Assembly (NCBI GenBank): GCA_002452515.1
Contig: DKEN01000028.1
Location: 1 to 18,627 of the forward strand
Direction of reading: 5' to 3'
DNA from: Spartobacteria bacterium UBA6821
Lineage (GTDB): Bacteria; Verrucomicrobiota; Verrucomicrobiia; Chthoniobacterales; UBA6821
DNA length: 18,627 nucleotides
Part shown: piece by piece, positions 13,259 to 18,627 of the stretch
How the letters are laid out: the number at the start of each line of letters is the position of its first letter
Numbering within the stretch: the stretch's first letter is position 1
Notes under the pieces: generated by a model
Told to the model about the DNA's origin: nothing
Databases searched by the model: none
Seen by the model: only the letters and a program-made list of their open reading frames with translations
Made by a program: the position numbers and the translations under genes

Positions 13259-14347
13259 ATGTCCTCCATCACCTCTTTTGCTCCCGGGCGCGTAGAACTT
13301 CTCGGCAATCACACCGATTACAACGAGGGATTTGTTCTCTCGGCCTCGATTCCCTATGGAATCCGTGCCACCGGATCGCTTCGGGATGACGGTGTCATCT
13401 GTCTCTCCACGCAGATGGGGGAGTGGCTTCATTTTGAAGTGGCTGCCGATGCACCCTTTGTCCGTCGCGGGGAGTGGACCGATTATCCGCTGGGTGTGGT
13501 TGGCGCATTGCGTGAAGCTGGAATTACCGTCGGTGGTTTCACTGCCGAATATGTCAGCGATTTGCCACCCGGAGCCGGGCTTTCAAGCTCCGCCGCCATG
13601 GAGGTTTCCACGATCATCCTCCTGGAAAAGCTGCTCGGAATTTCCCTTCCAGGGATTGAGCTGGCAAAGCTTTGCCGCCGCGCCGAGAACGAGTATGTCG
13701 GCGTGCAGTGCGGTATTCTGGACCAGGTTTCGAGTCTTTTTGGAAAACAGGATCATGCGATCTTCCTTGATTGCAGGAAGACGAAGGTGGAGACCATTTC
13801 CTTTCCCCATGATGTCTGCCTGCTGCTGATCCAGAGCGGTGTTCCCCATGCCCTGGTCGGGGGGGAATACAATGAACGCCGCGAGCATTGCTTTGCCGCC
13901 GCCAAGCATCTCGGAGTTCCCTTCCTGCGCGATGCCTCGTCGGATCTTCTTGCGGCCAGTCCACTTCCCGATCTGGAGAGACGTCGTGCCGCCCATGTCA
14001 TCGGGGAGAATGAACGGGTCCTTCAGACGGTTGAACTGCTAGAGAGCGGTGATGTTGCCGCTGTGGGGCGTCTGATGAGTGCCTCGCACGAAAGCTCCCG
14101 TGTGAATTTTGAAAACAGCACCCCCTCGCTTGATCTTCTGGTCTCCCTCGCGAGAGCAACGGCGGGTGTCTATGGTGCCCGCCTGACCGGAGGCGGATTT
14201 GGGGGGGCGATTGTGGCCCTTGTTTCCCGTGATGCTGCCGATGCCGCGGGAGCATCGATCGCTGCTGAGTATGAACGCAGAAGTGGCCATCATGCCAAGG
14301 TGCTCAAGTGCGACCTCGCCGACGGAGCCTTGGTGCTCAATGGCTGA
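13259..14347 (+). CDS. galK: galactokinase-family sugar kinase (GHMP superfamily)
   Basis: The 362-residue cytoplasmic enzyme has all three GHMP kinase motifs. These are APGRVELLGNHTDYNEGFVL at residues 8-27, GAGLSSSAAMEVS at 105-117 for the phosphate loop, and LTGGGFGGA near 317-325. The candidate catalytic Asp155 is in GILDQ. Length fits galactokinase (about 350-400). In the sugar-binding signature, the family's usual GRxNLIGEHTDY is GRVELLGNHTDY here, so both Asn (to Glu) and Glu (to Asn) differ. Galactose is the default substrate in the Leloir pathway, but another hexose is possible. No other gal gene is adjacent. A possible -10 box lies 12 bases before the ATG, and no Shine-Dalgarno is present. 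Confidence 0.82.
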   Translation: MSSITSFAPGRVELLGNHTDYNEGFVLSASIPYGIRATGSLRDDGVICLSTQMGEWLHFEVAADAPFVRRGEWTDYPLGVVGALREAGITVGGFTAEYVSDLPPGAGLSSSAAMEVSTIILLEKLLGISLPGIELAKLCRRAENEYVGVQCGILDQVSSLFGKQDHAIFLDCRKTKVETISFPHDVCLLLIQSGVPHALVGGEYNERREHCFAAAKHLGVPFLRDASSDLLAASPLPDLERRRAAHVIGENERVLQTVELLESGDVAAVGRLMSASHESSRVNFENSTPSLDLLVSLARATAGVYGARLTGGGFGGAIVALVSRDAADAAGASIAAEYERRSGHHAKVLKCDLADGALVLNG

Positions 14348-14410
14348 TTGAGGCCAAAGGCCGTAGGTTTTTAGGCTGAAGACTTTTAGGTCGGACGACC
14401 GAGAAAAGAA

Positions 14411-14572
14411 ATTTCGCGCAGAGGCGCAGGGACGCAGCGAAGGGAAAACCAGAAATCAGAAATTCTGAAGTAATTCAGTCCTCAATCTATGAGCTCTCCG
14501 CTTGCTTCCTTTTCATGAGTTCCAGATTATTCCCTTTCTTCTCTCAGCGGCTCTGCGCCTCTGCACGACAAT
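14411..14572. repeat. palindromic dispersed repeat, copy A (between galK and the cysteine desulfurase)
   Basis: The left arm (14411-14446) and right arm (14531-14572) are imperfect inverted repeats. Their core gcagaggcgcag (14418-14429) is the exact reverse complement of 14554-14565. About 85 AT-richer bases lie between them. The arms resemble those of copy B at 16409-16536. It lies within the 288-base non-coding gap 14348-14635. That gap also has a weak ggccaaaggcc stem followed by a T-run soon after galK that may act as terminator. Confidence 0.7.
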
Positions 14573-14635
14573 CTTTAGTCTCTCCAAATTCAGAACTTAC
14601 AGCCTACCTTCAGTCTTAACCTCTATCTCCCGCTC

Positions 14636-15784
14636 ATGATTTACCTCGATCACAACGCAACCACTCCGTTGTGTGATGCGGCGCGTGAGGCAATGCTTCC
14701 CTGGCTCTCCGGACTGACCGGAAATCCCTCGAGCATCCATGCTCCTGGGCGGCGGGCGCGCGCCGTGATGGATGCCTCCCGTGACCGGATTGCCGCGTTG
14801 CTGGGGGCAAAATCTCACGAGATTATTTTTACAGGTGGTGGAACGGAGGGATGTAATCTCGCTCTTGCCGGATTAGCCCGTCGTCATCGCACCCCGAAGA
14901 GACATCACCTGGTGATGGCAGCCACGGAACACCACGCCGTCCTTCACTCCATGCGCTCGCTGGCGAAGAGGGAGGGGTTTGATCTGACCGAGGTTCCCGT
15001 CGGGCGCAATGGCCTGATCGACCTTGGAGTCTTTATCTCGGCTCTCCGTCCGGAAACCCTGCTGGTCTCCGTGATGATTGCCAATAATGAGACGGGTGTC
15101 ATTCAGCCTATCAAAGAACTCGCCACGCTCTGCCGTGAACGGGGGATTTTGTTTCACACGGATGGCGTTCAGGCCTTCGGAAAAATTCCCTGTCATCCTC
15201 ACGATCTCGGCGTGGATGCTCTCTCGGTGACCGCTCATAAATTCTACGGTCCTCCGGGTGCTGGTTTTCTCTGGCTTCGTTCCGGTGTTTCCATCGACGC
15301 AATCCAGCATGGGGGATATCATGAGAACGAACGGCGTCCTGGAACCGAGAATGTGGCTGCGATCGCCGGAATGGCTGCCGCCGCCGAGGCTGCCCTCCTC
15401 GAAGTCCGTGAAGGTCTGGAAGCTGCGAGACAGTCCTCCCTTCGTGATCGGCTCTGGCAGGGGATTGCAGCGCTTGATCCCACCGCTCTCTGGAATGCCC
15501 GGGAAGCGCCCCTGATCGCCAACACCCTGAATGTCAGTTTCCCCGGTTGTGACGGTGAGACGCTGCTCATGGCGCTTGATCTGGAAGGTGTCGCCGCCTC
15601 CAGTGGATCAGCCTGCATGGTCGGCTCCATCCAGCCTTCCCACGTGCTTCTCGCCATGAGTGTTGAGGAGGAGACCGCACTGGCGACCGTTCGCTTTTCA
15701 CTGGGTCATCAAACGGATGAGCAGGAGATTGACGCCACCTTGATGGCCCTGACCCGGGTATTGGGACGTCAAAAACGGCCATGA
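14636..15784 (+). CDS. cysteine desulfurase (NifS/IscS family)
   Basis: A PLP enzyme that takes sulfur from cysteine to form an enzyme persulfide for Fe-S cluster, tRNA thiolation or cofactor assembly. The 382-residue length is typical. Visible features are MIYLDHNATTP at the N-terminus, TEHHAV (H99 for PLP stacking), ANNETG at 149-154, D176 in HTDGVQ, the Schiff-base Lys202 in VTAHKFYGPPG, and the catalytic Cys327 in SSGSACMVGS. Arg354 in TVRFSLG completes the set. It is NifS/IscS-like rather than SufS-like by the AHKFYGP and GSAC loop. No iscU, iscR or thiI neighbour is present. The stop overlaps the next start by 4 bases. Confidence 0.93.
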   Translation: MIYLDHNATTPLCDAAREAMLPWLSGLTGNPSSIHAPGRRARAVMDASRDRIAALLGAKSHEIIFTGGGTEGCNLALAGLARRHRTPKRHHLVMAATEHHAVLHSMRSLAKREGFDLTEVPVGRNGLIDLGVFISALRPETLLVSVMIANNETGVIQPIKELATLCRERGILFHTDGVQAFGKIPCHPHDLGVDALSVTAHKFYGPPGAGFLWLRSGVSIDAIQHGGYHENERRPGTENVAAIAGMAAAAEAALLEVREGLEAARQSSLRDRLWQGIAALDPTALWNAREAPLIANTLNVSFPGCDGETLLMALDLEGVAASSGSACMVGSIQPSHVLLAMSVEEETALATVRFSLGHQTDEQEIDATLMALTRVLGRQKRP

Positions 15785-16362
15785 TCGGGAGGCTGCGGCT
15801 CTTCTTTGGAGGGGAGGCGAAGATTAGTTCACCTCCTGTGGTTCGTCGCAGGAGTTCCAAATATCGTGATCCCGATCTGGAAAAGCGGGCAAAGGAGGTG
15901 ATCCATTCCCTGGCTCCAGAACTTTCCTCCCGACTTCTCATTGGTTGGAATCCCCGTATGAGGACGACCGCCGGTGTGGCCATCGCGGCCCGCTGGGAGA
16001 TCTGGCTTAATCCTGCGTTGCGCGAGGTTTCCCAGGTGGAGATTGAGAGGACACTCCTCCATGAGTTGGCCCATCTGCTGGCTCAATTCAGGTGTGGTCG
16101 CCGTCGCCTGCAACCTCATGGCGCGGAGTGGAGGCAGGCTTGTTGTGATCTCGGTATTGCCAACGAAAGCAGGACCCATCAGTTGCCGTTTCCAGGGCGT
16201 AAATTGAAACGCCGTTACCGCTTGAGCTGTCCTGTCTGTGGTGAGAGCCATGAACGTGTCCGCATGCCCAAGCGCCGCGTCGCCTGTCTTGCCTGCTGTC
16301 GCCGCCATCAAGGCGGGGTTTATCACGAGCGTTTCCGTCTGGTAGTGCAGAAGATTTTGTAA
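15781..16362 (+). CDS. SprT-like zinc metalloprotease-type protein
   Basis: The 193-residue protein has the SprT-like HExxH motif as HELAH at residues 94-98, with a third ligand in HGAEW (H113). A C-terminal zinc ribbon has C150/C153 and C169/C172 (CPVCG and CLACC). The N-terminal 30 residues are basic. SprT/Spartan relatives include DNA-protein crosslink proteases; the bacterial members are poorly characterised, so activity is inferred from the motif. The start ATG shares its bases with the stop of the cysteine desulfurase (ATGA overlap), so translation is probably coupled. The next gene is convergent, with a palindromic repeat between. Confidence 0.85.
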   Translation: MIGRLRLFFGGEAKISSPPVVRRRSSKYRDPDLEKRAKEVIHSLAPELSSRLLIGWNPRMRTTAGVAIAARWEIWLNPALREVSQVEIERTLLHELAHLLAQFRCGRRRLQPHGAEWRQACCDLGIANESRTHQLPFPGRKLKRRYRLSCPVCGESHERVRMPKRRVACLACCRRHQGGVYHERFRLVVQKIL

Positions 16363-16408
16363 GGCGGCTTTGAATGATTATGAAAAATGCAATTGAGGAG
16401 AGAACTCC

Positions 16409-16536
16409 CGCAGAGGCGCTGAGACGCAGAGAAGGGTGATGGGATTTGTATCGGAAAAAAGCGTGATGAGATTGACTCCAATAAAAATGGAATCCCTTCG
16501 TTTCTTGGCATTCTCTCTGCGTCTCTGCGCGAAAAT
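16409..16536. repeat. palindromic dispersed repeat, copy B (between the SprT-like and glutamate receptor-like genes)
   Basis: The left arm (16409-16436, cgcagaggcgctgagacgca then gagaaggg) and right arm (16510-16536, ttctctctgcgtctctgcgc then gaaaat) are imperfect inverted repeats. They match well if about 8 bases are skipped in the left arm. About 73 bases lie between. The arms match copy A at 14411-14572 in type. It fills most of the 207-base gap between two convergent genes and may serve as a bidirectional terminator. Confidence 0.65.
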
Positions 16537-16569
16537 CTGCTCCCTCTTCACTCAGAGACACTTTGAGTT

Positions 16570-17688
16570 TCAAGGAATATCGCCGAAGTAATGCTTGCGC
16601 AGGGTTTCCGTGAAACCTGATTCCTGCTGTTTGAGAAGAGAACGGTTGATCTCGGGCTCCAGCGTGCTGCCGATGGGAAGAGCCAAACCATACCCCTTTT
16701 TCATGAAAATCGGCCCGACTTCAGTGATCGGTAGTTCAGGATGCGCATTGTCATACCACTGGAGCGTCATTGCATCGCCGATAATGGCATCGATCTGGTG
16801 ATGCACCAGGGCCTGAACGGCGTCGGGCAGACTGGTATAGAGTGACGTGTAGAGATTCTGTTCCTCGCAGAAGTGCTGTGCAAGCGTGCCCGAGACCGTC
16901 CCGACATGATGTCCGGGCAGATCCTGTGGGCCATTGATGATCCCCTGAAGTCGGTTGACCGTCATGACGCTGGTGACCGAGGAGGTGATATAGGCCACGA
17001 CGGCGACGCCGCAGACAAGCCAGATGGCGGCCAGGATTTTTCCGATAGGCCCGGGAAGCGGCTTGTGAGTGCTCTTTCCGGTCATCGAAATCGACATGAT
17101 GTGGTAGAAGGATTCGGCCAGTCCGTCTGCCCAGCCTTCGTGAAATTCCTTGTTCCACTTCCGCTCGCCGAGGGTGAGCACGATGGTGCCGAGCAGGATG
17201 GTGCAGAAACCAAAGGCAAAGATCTTGAGGTGCCCGCTGTCGCGGAGACCGTTCCAGAGCCGCTGCCAGGAGGCTTCGCGGTTTTCATCCACCATGATCT
17301 GCATTCCTCCCTGCATGAAGGGTTGTGAAAAATCGACCTTCTGGATCCGCTCCCCAGTGATGGAGAGATTGCCGAGCCCCACATCGACCTGTTTCAGGGA
17401 AGTTGCATCCAGTAGCTTGTCGATACTGTTAAAGGGGACAAGCTCGAAGGGTTGGTTGAGATCGGCGGCGATCGCTTTCCAGAGGTCGACACAGAAACCG
17501 CCATATTGATCCTGAGTTTTGAAGGCAAAAGGCTGCACGATAAAGACACCGACAAGGAGCTTTCTGTGCGTCGGGAGGGAAGCGTCTGCCAGCGCAGGTG
17601 TCGGAGAAGGGGTGGCAGCTGTCTGTGCAAATACGGAGCCGAGCGTTAAAAGCAGTACCGCCTGGAGGAAAAGGAATGGGCGCTTCAT
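16570..17688 (-). CDS. ionotropic glutamate receptor-like ligand-gated ion channel
   Basis: Start ATG 17688 opens a signal peptide (MKRPFLFLQAVLLLTLGSVFA, residues 1-22); the longer frame to 17769 is rejected. The 372-residue protein is a bacterial solute-binding domain split by a channel insert, the GluR0 layout. Ligand lobe 1 spans about 44-140, with the amino-acid-binding Arg114 in SITGERIQKVDFSQPF. Then TM1 (154-174), pore loop (about 193-211), TM2 (216-236, ITSSVTSVMTV) and lobe 2 (about 245-370, with Asp305 in IGDAMTLQW). The pore has SISMTGKST in place of the potassium filter TVGYG, so ion selectivity cannot be assumed. It sits in the inner membrane with the binding domain outside, and is divergent from acs. 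Confidence 0.85.
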   Translation of the reverse strand: MKRPFLFLQAVLLLTLGSVFAQTAATPSPTPALADASLPTHRKLLVGVFIVQPFAFKTQDQYGGFCVDLWKAIAADLNQPFELVPFNSIDKLLDATSLKQVDVGLGNLSITGERIQKVDFSQPFMQGGMQIMVDENREASWQRLWNGLRDSGHLKIFAFGFCTILLGTIVLTLGERKWNKEFHEGWADGLAESFYHIMSISMTGKSTHKPLPGPIGKILAAIWLVCGVAVVAYITSSVTSVMTVNRLQGIINGPQDLPGHHVGTVSGTLAQHFCEEQNLYTSLYTSLPDAVQALVHHQIDAIIGDAMTLQWYDNAHPELPITEVGPIFMKKGYGLALPIGSTLEPEINRSLLKQQESGFTETLRKHYFGDIP

Positions 17689-17814
17689 AAAAGGACTGAA
17701 AACGAGATACATCCGCCCAGAAATTCCCAAAAGAAAAAATGAAGCACTTCCGTTAAAAGACACTTCCACTTTTTAGCAATTTCTATTGAATCGGCATTCC
17801 CGACTTTTCCCCCT

Positions 17815-18627
17815 ATGGCCGAGCATACCGAATCCAACATCGAATCCCATCTCGTCGAAAACCGTGTGTTCAAACCGGCTCCGACTTTTTCCAAGAAGGC
17901 CCGCATCGGCAGCATGGCCGAGTACAAAAGGCTCCACGCCGAGTCCATCAACAAACCGGACAAATTCTGGTCCCGCGAGGCCAAGGAACTTCATTGGTTC
18001 AAGAAATGGGGCAAGGTTCTGGACTGGAAGATCCCGTATGCCAAGTGGTTTGTCGGGGGGAAAATCAATGCCGCGCAGAACTGCCTGGATCGTCATCTTG
18101 ACACTCCTCGGGCCAACAAGGCGGCGATCATCTGGGAGGGAGAGCCGGGAGAAAAACGTGTCCTGACCTACCGTCAGTTGCACCGGGAAGTTTGTAAATT
18201 TGCCAATGTCCTCAAGCGTAACGACGTGAAGAAGGGGGATCGTGTCCTTATCTACATGCCGCTGATTCCCGAGGCTTCCATTGCGATGCTTGCCTGCGCC
18301 CGCATCGGAGCCGTCCATTCCGTCGTCTTCGGAGGATTCAGTGCCGAGAGTATCAAGGACCGCATCGCCGACAGCGGAGCCAAGGTGGTTGTCACCGCCG
18401 ATGGCGGCTATCGCCGAGGGCAGTTCGTCACGCTCAAGCAGAATGTCGACCACGCGCTGAAGGATAGCGATGCCGTCCGGCGTGTCATCGTCTTCCGCCG
18501 GGCCAACATCGACATTCATATTGAGGAGGGACGCGATGTCTGGTGGCACCGTGAAATGGAGTATGTGACTGCGGATTGTCCCGCCGAGCCGCTCGACAGT
18601 GAGCACCCGCTCTTCATCCTCTACACC
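17815..18627 (+). CDS. acs: acetyl-CoA synthetase, AMP-forming (5' part, cut by window edge)
   Basis: 271 codons run to the window end with no stop. Segments diagnostic of the enzyme are [91 protein letters not shown] and [21 protein letters not shown]. The last codons (ILYT) begin the AMP-binding YTSGSTG motif. The enzyme activates acetate to acetyl-CoA using ATP. ATG 17815 is used. The 126-base gap to the divergent channel gene must hold both promoters; I could not pick them with confidence. No Shine-Dalgarno is visible. Confidence 0.95.
   Translation, partial: MAEHTESNIESHLVENRVFKPAPTFSKKARIGSMAEYKRLHAESINKPDKFWSREAKELHWFKKWGKVLDWKIPYAKWFVGGKINAAQNCLDRHLDTPRANKAAIIWEGEPGEKRVLTYRQLHREVCKFANVLKRNDVKKGDRVLIYMPLIPEASIAMLACARIGAVHSVVFGGFSAESIKDRIADSGAKVVVTADGGYRRGQFVTLKQNVDHALKDSDAVRRVIVFRRANIDIHIEEGRDVWWHREMEYVTADCPAEPLDSEHPLFILYT

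Noticed and set aside
14411..14572. Possible CRISPR-like repeats
   Set aside because: The arms occur as one inverted pair, not as regularly spaced direct repeats, and no cas gene is present.
17689..17769. 27-residue N-terminal extension of the glutamate receptor-like protein
   Set aside because: ATG 17688 gives a canonical signal peptide; the extension has no such logic.

Overview
The window (18,627 bases) looks like a chromosomal segment of a Gram-negative bacterium, most likely a member of the Verrucomicrobiota. This rests on gene content and style: a short-LID adenylate kinase next to fmt, pyrH-frr, rplM-rpsI, exported lipoproteins, a DUF6941-like protein, almost no Shine-Dalgarno sequences, and intergenic repeats of the 'cgcagaggcgcag' type. 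No marker gene here fixes the phylum, so the assignment is tentative.

Layout. 1-932 (minus): N-terminal part of a GspE/PilB-type secretion ATPase, cut by the window edge inside its Walker A loop. 1140-2696 (plus): adenylate kinase-family protein and methionyl-tRNA formyltransferase. 2697-3060: non-coding, with a 26-bp direct repeat bracketing a hairpin-rich segment. 3061-4377 (plus): pyrH and frr. 4401-5521 (plus): two exported proteins, a thioredoxin-fold/DUF4174-like protein and a SYLF/Ysc84 protein. 5522-5874: non-coding, with a long hairpin. 5875-7467 (plus): a metallo-beta-lactamase-fold hydrolase and a DUF1772 membrane protein, each followed by an imperfect palindrome with the layout of an integron attC site. 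I interpret this as a small integrase-less cassette array.

7574-11612 is a minus-strand block read as rplM, rpsI, a perfect terminator hairpin, an exported protein, an Mpv17/PMP22-like membrane protein, uppP, and two tandemly duplicated lipoproteins. 11759-12553 (plus) is an RNase Z-like hydrolase, convergent with a DUF6941-like gene (12560-12997, minus). 12998-13258 holds a 157-bp element with perfect 16-bp terminal inverted repeats. 13259-14347 (plus) is a galactokinase-family enzyme. 14348-14635 holds a palindromic dispersed repeat. 14636-16362 (plus) is a cysteine desulfurase translationally coupled to a SprT-like zinc protein. 16363-16569 holds a second, related palindromic repeat. 16570-17688 (minus) is a prokaryotic ionotropic glutamate receptor-like channel, divergent from the 5' part of acetyl-CoA synthetase (17815 to the window end).

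Most genes are housekeeping: translation (fmt, frr, rplM, rpsI), nucleotide metabolism (adk-like, pyrH), carrier-lipid recycling (uppP), sulfur transfer (cysteine desulfurase) and acetate activation (acs). The accessory signal is concentrated at 5.5-7.5 kb (putative cassette array) and in four intergenic repeat or palindrome elements. No tRNA, rRNA, CRISPR array, integrase or transposase gene was recognised.
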